Assembly: GCA_030620375.1 (NCBI GenBank)
Contig: JAUXEW010000166.1
Span: 1 to 6,408, forward strand
Direction: 5' to 3'
Source: Desulfobacteraceae bacterium
Lineage (GTDB): Bacteria; Desulfobacterota; Desulfobacteria; Desulfobacterales; UBA5616
DNA: 6,408 nucleotides
Shown: in pieces, positions 1 through 6,305 of the stretch
Layout of the letters: each line of letters starts with the position of its first letter
How positions within the stretch are numbered: position 1 is the stretch's first letter
Notes under the pieces: model-generated
Told to the model about the DNA's origin: nothing
The model's database searches: none
What the model saw: only the letters and a program-made list of their open reading frames with translations
Program-made: the position numbers and the translations under genes

Positions 1-73
1 CCGGATGCGTATTGCAAATCTGGTGCATTAAGGTTGTTCCTGACCGCTGGTGCCCGCATATGATTAAGGCCAT
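1..73 (-). CDS. Sulfotransferase, N-terminal fragment (cut by window edge)
   Basis: Only the first 24 codons are visible; the gene runs off the left edge. The peptide starts MALIICGHQRSGTTLM and continues to an N-T-H-P at residues 21-24. A hydrophobic beta strand followed by G-x-Q-R-S-G-T-T-L and then N-x-H-P is the 5'-phosphosulfate-binding loop found at the N-terminus of PAPS-dependent sulfotransferases (Sulfotransfer_1/Sulfotransfer_3 families). Such enzymes move sulfate from PAPS to a sugar, lipid or protein hydroxyl. The ATG at 73-71 is the only usual start in frame just upstream of the motif. No good Shine-Dalgarno precedes it; there is only a weak GGG 10 nt upstream. It lies 165 bp downstream of the ABC exporter on the same strand, so it may share that transcript, with the repeat element in between. 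The acceptor cannot be told, and a kinase-like P-loop protein is a less likely alternative. Confidence 0.77.
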   Translation of the reverse strand, partial: MALIICGHQRSGTTLMHQICNTHP

Positions 74-107
74 GGTTATTATATCCCATAAAGCATTAAA
101 TATATCT

Positions 108-240
108 GATGGCTTCGTAAAAAGTCGAAAAGTTCTCTTTCCCGTCATTCCGGCGAAAGCCGGAATCCAGTAAATTCAATGCGTTCTGGATGCCGAATCA
201 AGTCCGGCATGACGATTTTGAGGCTTTTTACGAGACCATC
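108..240. repeat. MITE/REP-like palindromic repeat element, about 133 bp
   Basis: The ends form an imperfect terminal inverted repeat: GATGGCTTCGTAAAAAG at 108-124 against GATGGTCTCGTAAAAAG read on the minus strand from 240, with two mismatches. Inside it, 143-170 and 186-214 form a second, larger imperfect inverted repeat (CGTCATTCCGGC... and ...CCGGCATGACG). Each inner arm also folds on itself. The left arm has a perfect 8-bp stem, ATTCCGGC (147-154) with GCCGGAAT (159-166), closed by a GAAA tetraloop. The right arm pairs ATGCCG (190-195) with CGGCAT (205-210). There is no coding sequence inside, so any movement would need a transposase supplied elsewhere. A 4-bp direct repeat, ATCT, flanks it at 104-107 and 241-244 and could be a target duplication. 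The core resembles dispersed repeats I recall from many proteobacterial genomes, especially sulfate reducers. It would be transcribed as a strong hairpin between the ABC and sulfotransferase genes. Confidence 0.85.
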
Positions 241-2059
241 ATCTTTTGATTAATCTGTTTTTTTGCAAGTCATACAATGAGGCATAAAGATCGTTTTTAT
301 CCAATAGCGCTTCATGAGTTCCGGATTCAACGATTTCGCCCTTATCCATTACAATAATTCTATCGGCGATATTCACTGTGGAAAATTGGTGTGAGATTAA
401 AATTGTTGTTCTGCCGGCTGATAGTTCACGAAAATGCAAAAATAATTCATGCTCTGCTTTAGCATCAAGACCGGCGGTGGGTTCGTCTAAAATTATTAAT
501 GAGGAGTTGTCACGGGCCATCGCGCGGGCAATGGCCATTTTTTTCCATTGCCCGCCTGAAAGATCGTACTGGCCGAATTTCCGCCCGAGCATCGTGTCAT
601 ATCCATCCGGCATTGCCCTGATCATATCATCCACATTGGCTAAACGGGCGATTTTTTCTATTTGCTCCTTGTTTTGTATTTGTTGCCAATGCCCGTATGC
701 AATATTTTCTGCGGCGGTTGCCTCATATCGATTGGCGTTTTGAAAAACAAAGGAGATTTGACCGTATAAATCATCTAACGAGAGTTCTCTTAAGTCCGTG
801 TGGTCAAACAGAATGCAGCCCTCATCCGGATCGTATAAACGGGCGATCAGTTTTACAAGGGTCGTTTTTCCGGCTCCGTTTTTTCCGACCAGTGCTATGG
901 TTTCCCCCGGTTTAATGTGGAGTGAAATTTTTGACAGAATGGTTCTATTTGAACCTGGATAGGCAAAAGATACGTTTCTGAGTTCAATCTCGCCACGGTG
1001 AGATGGCATCTTTTTTTCTGAAGTGCTTTTTATTCGAGGCTCGGTTTTCATAAATTCTGAAAGGTCATTAATATACAAGGTGTCTTCCACTACACCGCTG
1101 GCCTGGCCGGCAAGAGAACCCAGAAATCCCTGAAGTTGTCTGGTGGCCCCCGCAAACATGGCAATATCACCGATGGTTAATTGGTCCCCTAATACGAGCC
1201 ATGTAATTCGGCCGAACAAGGCGTAAAATACAACGGCAAAAATAACCGAAAATATAAAGTTGCCGATAAAGCCCCGGGTATAAATCTGACGGTCTTCCTT
1301 TAGAAAATCTTTTGCCAGCGTATAATATCGATGAAGCAGTAATGGCGCAAGGTTAAGCAGCTTATTTTCGGAGATCGCGTTTTTGCTGGTTAACATGGAT
1401 GAAAAATAGCTAGACCAGCGGCGCTTTGTGGCACGGGAATATTCTTTATTATAACGCATTCTGGATTGAGACCATCTGAAAAGTACAAAAGGGAAAAATA
1501 TGGGAATTGTAAAAAGGACTACGATGGGATCTATGGCAAACAAAATAATAATCAGTCCGGTAATTTGTAAAGTCGTAGTTCCCAGACCGAGTATTTTTCG
1601 AAGCATACCTGTAAAATGAGCGGATGTGTTTTGCTGAGCGCGGGCGCTGATGTCTTGGAACGTCGGATCTTCAAACCATGATATATCCAGTCGGGCGGCA
1701 TGGTGAAGTTTATCCATTTCAATTTTTAGACGAAGCTTTTCATTAAGATCTCGGTTCAGGAATTGAGAGCAGACGCCGACTGATTCGTCAAGCAGCACCA
1801 GTATGAGACTTAAGATAATCCAGGGCAGGACGGTCCCCAGTTCATGAATGCCTTGTTTAGACGCATCGACGACAGCATTGATCAGGCAGCGCATAATCCA
1901 GGCCAGGGCGGCCGGCATAGCACTCTGAATTAATCGGAAAATCATTATGCCCAGCAAAAGGCCGGGGCTGGTATCCCAGGTAAACTTTAGCACCCATCGT
2001 GCGTTGCTTAACAGATTGCGGGTCTTATCCTTTAACGATTTTTCGGATAATGGGTTCAA
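239..2059 (-). CDS. ABC transporter, fused permease and ATP-binding half-transporter (type I exporter)
   Basis: A 606-residue ABC half-transporter in the inner membrane, expected to work as a dimer and export a substrate using ATP. Residues 30-310 form the membrane domain, with about six hydrophobic helices (near 33-63, 76-92, 157-177, 178-196, 262-283 and 286-304). Residues 356-606 form the nucleotide-binding domain. All key motifs are intact: A-loop Tyr367, Walker A GKNGAGKT (392-399), Q-loop Gln440, signature LSGGQ (500-504), Walker B LIILDEP (521-527) with catalytic Glu526, D-loop AGLDA, and H-loop His557. The start is TTG at 2059-2057. The frame opens just upstream with no ATG or GTG, the next Met is residue 39 inside the first helix, and an AGGAAA lies 9 nt upstream in the end of the glycosyltransferase gene. 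It follows that gene by 4 nt, so the two are probably translationally coupled. Pairing with glycosyl- and sulfotransferases suggests export of a glycolipid or glycan intermediate, but the substrate cannot be read from sequence. Confidence 0.96.
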   Translation of the reverse strand: MNPLSEKSLKDKTRNLLSNARWVLKFTWDTSPGLLLGIMIFRLIQSAMPAALAWIMRCLINAVVDASKQGIHELGTVLPWIILSLILVLLDESVGVCSQFLNRDLNEKLRLKIEMDKLHHAARLDISWFEDPTFQDISARAQQNTSAHFTGMLRKILGLGTTTLQITGLIIILFAIDPIVVLFTIPIFFPFVLFRWSQSRMRYNKEYSRATKRRWSSYFSSMLTSKNAISENKLLNLAPLLLHRYYTLAKDFLKEDRQIYTRGFIGNFIFSVIFAVVFYALFGRITWLVLGDQLTIGDIAMFAGATRQLQGFLGSLAGQASGVVEDTLYINDLSEFMKTEPRIKSTSEKKMPSHRGEIELRNVSFAYPGSNRTILSKISLHIKPGETIALVGKNGAGKTTLVKLIARLYDPDEGCILFDHTDLRELSLDDLYGQISFVFQNANRYEATAAENIAYGHWQQIQNKEQIEKIARLANVDDMIRAMPDGYDTMLGRKFGQYDLSGGQWKKMAIARAMARDNSSLIILDEPTAGLDAKAEHELFLHFRELSAGRTTILISHQFSTVNIADRIIVMDKGEIVESGTHEALLDKNDLYASLYDLQKNRLIKR

Positions 2060-2063
2060 ATGG

Positions 2064-3536
2064 TTATTTCCTGATCAATGGGGTCAACATACGAGAAACG
2101 CTTTTGGTTAATATGGTCATTATATGGTGAAGTGCTTTTACCATGAACCGGAACCATATTCCCCATGCCCTGGGGTGAAAACCGGCTCGGCCGGCATGCA
2201 AAAGGCCGGTTAGCGCTTTGCGCCATCGAAAGCCGAATACAGCTTCTGAAAATAATGACAGATAAAGAATGATAACTTTATATTGTTCTCTGTTCGGGAT
2301 CAATCCCTTTTCTTTTGCATCCTTCCAGAATTGAGAGACATGACCGACAGTTGTGTCTGTACAGACAAATATAACCGGGGTTGCTCTGTGAATTATTTCA
2401 TCGATTGTCAAATTTTGATAGCCTGACAAACCGAGAGTTGACTGAAAGCGGTCTTGGTTCAGGACATGCCGCCATACATCCGACCACCAGTTTATGGCAT
2501 TTTCCGTCTCTAACCAAAGATCGTTATCGAGATGAGCGGCATCTTTAAAATATGGCAGGAATTGATGCATTTCTTCAGGATTATGGTCGTCTCTGGTACA
2601 ATGTTCGGATATTCTTACCGCCCATTCAAGCGCAATGAATTTAATTGTCGGGTAATATTTTGACCATTTTAAAGAGTATCGTAAATAGGGTGTGATATGC
2701 GTTTTGTATCCGGTAAGATATAATTGCCATACGGACCAGATTAGTGTGTAATACCGAACCTTTCCTTCTGAAGGACGGATTTTAGCCGGAACTTCCGGGT
2801 GAGCGAAAAAATTGTTTATCACCAGATCCAGATCTTTTACCTGTTGCAGACCATTTTTAGTGGTATTGCTGCCGTGGAGCCTATAGCAAACCGTTGGCTT
2901 GCGCAACCAGACCGCTTGACAGCCTGTTAATGCGAGGCGAAGCACAAGATCCACATCTTCAGCCTGGCGTAATCGGGTGTCAAACCCTCCGACCCGGTTC
3001 AAATATGTCCGGCGAAACATCATGGCCCCCGGCAATACCGGTTTCCACGTTAACCATGCCTCAATATTTAACTCCGGCGTGTTATGCCACGGCTCAATTT
3101 TTTTGATTTTTTCTTCGTTTTCATTGACCAGATACCACCCGCTATGAACCATACCCAATGCCGGCATGGCTTCAAAAACCGCCACCTGGTTTGCCAGTTT
3201 TTCAGGAAGGAAATAGTCATCTGAATCTAAGAACACCACAAACTCACCTTTAGCGATGCTAAGACCATGATTGCGAGCGCTACCGACCCCTTTGTTTTGC
3301 TGGAAGACATATCGGATTTTGTCCATATAGGCATTCAGTACTGAGCGGGTATCGTCGGTTGAACCGTCGTCAATAACGATAATTTCAAACGAAGTGCGGG
3401 TTTGGGATAAAACGCTTTCTATCGCACGGCAAATATATCGGGAATTGTTGTATGTCGGTATAATAACACTGACGCGAGTTGGTATAGGAGAGGGTGGTAT
3501 ATTGGGGCCATCAGTATGGCAATTTGTTATATTCAT
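2064..3536 (-). CDS. Family 2 glycosyltransferase (GT-A fold) with long C-terminal extension
   Basis: A 490-residue protein. Residues 22-225 are a classic GT2 catalytic domain: VSVIIPTYN (22-30), nucleotide-binding DDGSTDDT (56-63), GSARNHG (85-91), the metal-binding D-S-D at 104-106, an acceptor-region GAMMFRR (170-176), the likely catalytic-base motif QAEDVDL (191-197), and YRLHGSN (218-224). It should transfer a sugar from a nucleotide-sugar donor in the cytoplasm; donor and acceptor are unknown. Residues about 230-490 are a mostly helical, Trp- and Tyr-rich tail that I cannot assign, ending in a basic stretch with hydrophobic residues (around 455-490) that may touch the membrane. The ATG at 3536 is the first start in frame and gives 21 residues before the domain; no Shine-Dalgarno is visible. 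It is the first gene of the leftward unit with the ABC exporter, and it is divergent from the acyl-AMP ligase. Confidence 0.95.
   Translation of the reverse strand: MNITNCHTDGPNIPPSPIPTRVSVIIPTYNNSRYICRAIESVLSQTRTSFEIIVIDDGSTDDTRSVLNAYMDKIRYVFQQNKGVGSARNHGLSIAKGEFVVFLDSDDYFLPEKLANQVAVFEAMPALGMVHSGWYLVNENEEKIKKIEPWHNTPELNIEAWLTWKPVLPGAMMFRRTYLNRVGGFDTRLRQAEDVDLVLRLALTGCQAVWLRKPTVCYRLHGSNTTKNGLQQVKDLDLVINNFFAHPEVPAKIRPSEGKVRYYTLIWSVWQLYLTGYKTHITPYLRYSLKWSKYYPTIKFIALEWAVRISEHCTRDDHNPEEMHQFLPYFKDAAHLDNDLWLETENAINWWSDVWRHVLNQDRFQSTLGLSGYQNLTIDEIIHRATPVIFVCTDTTVGHVSQFWKDAKEKGLIPNREQYKVIILYLSLFSEAVFGFRWRKALTGLLHAGRAGFHPRAWGIWFRFMVKALHHIMTILTKSVSRMLTPLIRK
2067..2072 (-). promoter_or_regulatory. Ribosome binding site for the ABC transporter (supports a TTG start)
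   Basis: AGGAAA on the minus strand, inside the last codons of the glycosyltransferase gene. It is 9 nt from the TTG at 2059, counted from AGGA. It decides the start, because the frame has no ATG or GTG between the upstream in-frame stop at 2077-2075 and the TTG. Confidence 0.6.
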
Positions 3537-3658
3537 TTATTATACGGCCGATATCACGCGGTATTGCCGAAAAATTTAAAAAATGATACTTACAACCGGA
3601 TGTAAAAAAAGACATTATTAAAACTGAATTGTTGAGTCAAGGAAGAAAGAGACCCCTG

Positions 3659-3688
3659 AAAAATGCTCAACTTTGTTCAAGTTCGAGC
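3659..3688 (-). terminator. Candidate weak intrinsic terminator reading leftward
   Basis: The arms 3665-3673 (GCTCAACTT) and 3679-3688 (AAGTTCGAGC) pair over 9 bp, with one bulged base at 3684 and a 5-nt loop. Read on the minus strand, the stem is followed by ATTTTT (3664-3659). A terminator here would stop leftward transcripts that run antisense through the ligase gene before they reach the glycosyltransferase. The stem has few G-C pairs and the T-run is short, so it could equally be an operator or chance. Confidence 0.35.
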
Positions 3689-3805
3689 CTGCCGGTGCGT
3701 TGCACTCAGAAAGGGAGGGCGCTAATTGGGCAAAAGGGAGCGGTTTGCAAAGGTCGCAAAATATTTTTTACCAGAAAAAACACCAAATTTACAACTAAGG
3801 GACTT

Positions 3806-3811
3806 AAGGAG
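3806..3811 (+). promoter_or_regulatory. Ribosome binding site for the acyl-AMP ligase
   Basis: AAGGAG lies 4 nt before the ATG at 3816-3818. It fixes the start there rather than at an upstream in-frame TTG (3726), which would add 30 basic residues unlike the family and has no comparable site at proper spacing. Confidence 0.85.
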
Positions 3812-3815
3812 AACA

Positions 3816-5417
3816 ATGCATTATTCAACTATTATTGATGTGCTTTTTGCACAAGCCGAGGATAAACCGGATGCGTTAATTTACGATGTTGACCATGACC
3901 AAATAACCTATGGACAGCTATTGGAAGATGTATTGCGGGTGGCGAAATTTCTTTCCGATAAAGGCGTTGAGAGAGGCGACCGATGTGCGCTTATTCTTCC
4001 GACGAGTCTGGATTTTATCAGAGCGCTATATGCGGCCCAGATGCTTGGCGCTATTCCCGTGGCCATCAATCCGGGTCTGCCGCCCGAACTCATTTTCCGC
4101 CGGCTTAACATCATCCTATGCAATTTGGTGATTTCTCAGGGCGATATATCAAATGAATTGAATTTAGCTGCAGAAAAAAATAATGAACATATCTCTGCAT
4201 TGTCGATTAAAGGAGTTGCCGAGTTTTCTCCAGCCATAAATCGATCTGTTATAAAGATAAAACCAAACGATACAGCATACTTGCAATTTACCTCCGGAAC
4301 TACCGGCGAGCCGCGTGCCGCCGTGGTTACACATCGCAGTTTAGTGGCTTGTATCAAATCCTCATTTAATTTATTGGAAATAAAACCCGATGATATTTTA
4401 ATCAGTTGGGTACCTTTATTTTACGATCTTGGGCTTATTCGTTTTATTTTCAGCCCCCCTTATTTCGGCTGCCCGGTTTATCTCCTTCAGCCGTCAATTA
4501 AAAACTTAAGGAATTGGCTGGAAACAGCTTCGAGAGTCCGTGCTACGATTACGGGTGGTGTGGATTTCGCCTATCGGATTGCTGCTCGAATAGTTGATCC
4601 TAAAGGGATCGACTTGGGTGCCTTGCGGATAGCTTCGGATGGAGGCGAACCGGTGAGGCGCAGTACGATCGAAAGCTTTGAAAAACGGTTTGGCCTTTCC
4701 GGTGTTATTCGGCCGGGTTTTGGTCTTGCCGAAGCAACACTTGCCGTGACCTGTGTTCGATCTGGAGAACCGCTTCGAGAAGATGTTTCCGGGAATTTAT
4801 CCTGCGGGCGGCCCTATGAAGGTTATGAAATCAAGATAATTGATGAAAACGGAAAAGATCTGCAACCCGGACTAAGGGGAGAGATCCTGGTACGTGGTGA
4901 GGCTGTTTTTTCAGGATATTTTGATAATGTTGCAGCCACAAAAAAGGTGCTCAAAAATGACTGGCTTCATACCGGCGATATCGGTTCAATAGATAAGGAT
5001 GGATATCTGTATGTATTGGGACGAAAACGAGCACTTATCAAGCGGGCCGGTGCTTTGATAATTCCGCGTGAAATTGAAGAAGCGACCGACCGGATTAAGG
5101 AGATTCGATTTTCTGCTGCCATCGGCTATACGCCTGAAACAGGCGACCGTACCGAACAAATAGTTGTTGTTGCGGAGATTCGTCCGGAAGCGTCACCATC
5201 TGAGCCCGATCGGTCAGCCATAGCCGCTGCGATTGTTAAAGCTGTTACAATGGCAATCGGTTTTTCTCCATACGATGTGGTTTTGGTCACCCCCGGTTCG
5301 ATACCACGTACTCAAAACGGAAAGATTCGATATGATGAGCTCCGCCGATTATACTCAACAGACGGGCCGGTACTGCGTGAGGCAATTCTGTATGGGGGGC
5401 GCGGAGACAGGGTGTGA
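3816..5417 (+). CDS. Fatty acyl-AMP ligase-like adenylating enzyme (ANL superfamily)
   Basis: A 533-residue cytoplasmic enzyme that activates a carboxylic acid with ATP to an acyl-adenylate, then probably hands it to a carrier protein (or to CoA). Motifs in order: A3 P-loop FTSGTTGEPR (158-167), A4 SWVPLFYDLGLI (197-208), GGVDFAYR (247-254), DGGEPV (275-280), A5 GFGLAEATL (301-309), A7 WLHTGDIG (383-390), hinge GRKRALIKRAG (402-412) and IPREIEEA (416-423), and A10 PRTQNGK (497-503) with the catalytic Lys503. The A4, GEPV and GLAEATL wording fits fatty acyl-AMP ligases (FAALs) rather than ordinary acyl-CoA synthetases. Oddities: the usual Lys-Gly after the P-loop is Arg-Ala, the A4 His is Tyr204, and the stretch after A5 is too short for the usual FAAL insertion. 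It converges on an acyltransferase and acyl carrier protein on the other strand, the likely users of its product. A short-chain or aryl acid CoA ligase is the main alternative. Confidence 0.92.
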   Translation: MHYSTIIDVLFAQAEDKPDALIYDVDHDQITYGQLLEDVLRVAKFLSDKGVERGDRCALILPTSLDFIRALYAAQMLGAIPVAINPGLPPELIFRRLNIILCNLVISQGDISNELNLAAEKNNEHISALSIKGVAEFSPAINRSVIKIKPNDTAYLQFTSGTTGEPRAAVVTHRSLVACIKSSFNLLEIKPDDILISWVPLFYDLGLIRFIFSPPYFGCPVYLLQPSIKNLRNWLETASRVRATITGGVDFAYRIAARIVDPKGIDLGALRIASDGGEPVRRSTIESFEKRFGLSGVIRPGFGLAEATLAVTCVRSGEPLREDVSGNLSCGRPYEGYEIKIIDENGKDLQPGLRGEILVRGEAVFSGYFDNVAATKKVLKNDWLHTGDIGSIDKDGYLYVLGRKRALIKRAGALIIPREIEEATDRIKEIRFSAAIGYTPETGDRTEQIVVVAEIRPEASPSEPDRSAIAAAIVKAVTMAIGFSPYDVVLVTPGSIPRTQNGKIRYDELRRLYSTDGPVLREAILYGGRGDRV

Positions 5418-6305
5418 TTATCCGAAAAATTGAACATACCTTCGAAGATGCTTTGGCGTAAGAAGCCCTGGATCTGACAGGATTCTTTCTTCCAGCCATT
5501 GTGCCGCTTCCGCCACGAGGCAATTGTCATAGGCAATTCCCGCATCGGGTGGTAAATCCGGTGTTGATAGAGGATCATAAAATGTCAGATCGATATATTT
5601 TGCTTGTGGAGACCAGCTTGCAATAGTGGGAATAACCGGTGCACCCGTAAGCCTGGAGAGCGTCGCAAAACCGCGCCGAAAAGTGGTTTTGCGGCCCATA
5701 AAAGTCACTTCGCACTCACTAGTGCCAACACGTTCATCTATTGCAATAAGGACGAATCCTCCGGTTCGTAAGTAATCTAGTGCAGATTTAAGAATAAAAG
5801 CCTTCCGATCAGGACCTCCCCGAGTGGTATAAACTTCGAATTTTTCCGGAATCCATGATTCATTTCTGTATTTCAGGATGAGGGCGGGTATGCCGAGTTG
5901 AGAGAGTTTTGCTAAAATGGCGAAGCTCGGGCCTATATGACCGAAGATTAGAATGGCCGGAAGTTGTTGCTTATGAAGGTTTATGAGCTTATCCACACCA
6001 TGGCATTCAATAAGTGGAAACAGGCGCTTTATCCCTCCGTAAATCATAAGATTACGAAGAATGAATTTTTTGTGTTTGTTGATAGTGATGTCTCTTGCTA
6101 TCTGCGAAAGGTCTGATTTTTTAAGGTCTCCGAAAATCGCTCCCACCTCTTTTTGAGATGGTCTGTCGAAAAAAAGCAGGTATGATATGCGGCCCATGAT
6201 TCGGGCCCAAAAAAGCCCGATTGCCGGGGATATTGACATGAGGATGAAATGGAACCATTTGAGAGCGAATCTAAAGCTCAACCGGCGATGAATTGTTTCT
6301 GTCAT
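5418..6305 (-). CDS. LpxL/HtrB-type lysophospholipid acyltransferase family protein
   Basis: A 295-residue inner-membrane protein of the bacterial LPLAT/lipid A acyltransferase family (PF03279-like), which normally moves an acyl chain from acyl-ACP to a lipid or sugar hydroxyl. Residues 11-38 are a hydrophobic N-terminal anchor. The active-site strand reads ILIFGHIGPSF (118-128), with His123. Later family features are TRGGPDRKA (161-169), AIDERVG (188-194), and FMGRKTTFRRGFATLSR (202-218) followed by TGAPVIP. Length is near the family norm of about 300. The HX4(D/E) acid is Phe128 here, so catalysis may be altered or use another residue. The start is ATG at 6305, overlapping the carrier-protein stop as ATGA; a TTG three codons upstream is possible but less likely. 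There is no clear Shine-Dalgarno, which fits translational coupling. It abuts the convergent ligase gene with no spacer. The acceptor is unknown. Confidence 0.88.
   Translation of the reverse strand: MTETIHRRLSFRFALKWFHFILMSISPAIGLFWARIMGRISYLLFFDRPSQKEVGAIFGDLKKSDLSQIARDITINKHKKFILRNLMIYGGIKRLFPLIECHGVDKLINLHKQQLPAILIFGHIGPSFAILAKLSQLGIPALILKYRNESWIPEKFEVYTTRGGPDRKAFILKSALDYLRTGGFVLIAIDERVGTSECEVTFMGRKTTFRRGFATLSRLTGAPVIPTIASWSPQAKYIDLTFYDPLSTPDLPPDAGIAYDNCLVAEAAQWLEERILSDPGLLTPKHLRRYVQFFG

Larger units (their letters stand above)
3537..3815. other. Divergent intergenic region between glycosyltransferase and acyl-AMP ligase
   Basis: This 279-bp AT-rich spacer should hold promoters for both directions. 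I see no convincing full sigma-70 promoter. On the minus strand a perfect TATAAT (3544-3539) lies 2 nt before the glycosyltransferase ATG, but its -35 position is weak. On the plus strand TTGCCG (3564-3569) and GATACT (3585-3590) are a poor pair with a short 15-bp spacer. A stem-loop at 3665-3688 and small palindromes (TTGAGTCAA at 3632-3640, TTTGCAAA at 3744-3751) are present and could be regulator sites. No small gene here has coding support. Confidence 0.6.

Noticed and set aside
147..166. Perfect hairpin with GAAA loop as an intrinsic terminator
   Set aside because: No T-run follows the stem on either strand; it is better explained as part of the repeat element.
3..173. Plus-strand open frame ending in PAKAGIQ across the left edge and the repeat
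   Set aside because: That ending comes from the repeat itself, and the minus strand has a convincing sulfotransferase start in the same place.
143..214. Two similar palindromic units as a possible CRISPR array
   Set aside because: They are inverted relative to each other, differ in sequence, and there are only two without regular spacers; they are arms of one palindromic element.
378..743. Plus-strand open frame inside the ABC gene
   Set aside because: It is antisense to the intact ATP-binding domain and has no recognisable protein features; a shadow frame.
3726..3749. Sigma-54-like GG...GC pattern before the ligase
   Set aside because: The spacing between the GG and GC elements does not fit the fixed 10-bp rule.
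3726..3815. In-frame upstream TTG that would extend the acyl-AMP ligase by 30 residues
   Set aside because: The ATG at 3816 has a strong AAGGAG, and family similarity begins only after it; the added residues are basic and unlike the family.
3629..3838. Short plus-strand frame in the divergent spacer
   Set aside because: TTG start, low-complexity basic product, overlaps the ligase start, and no ribosome site.
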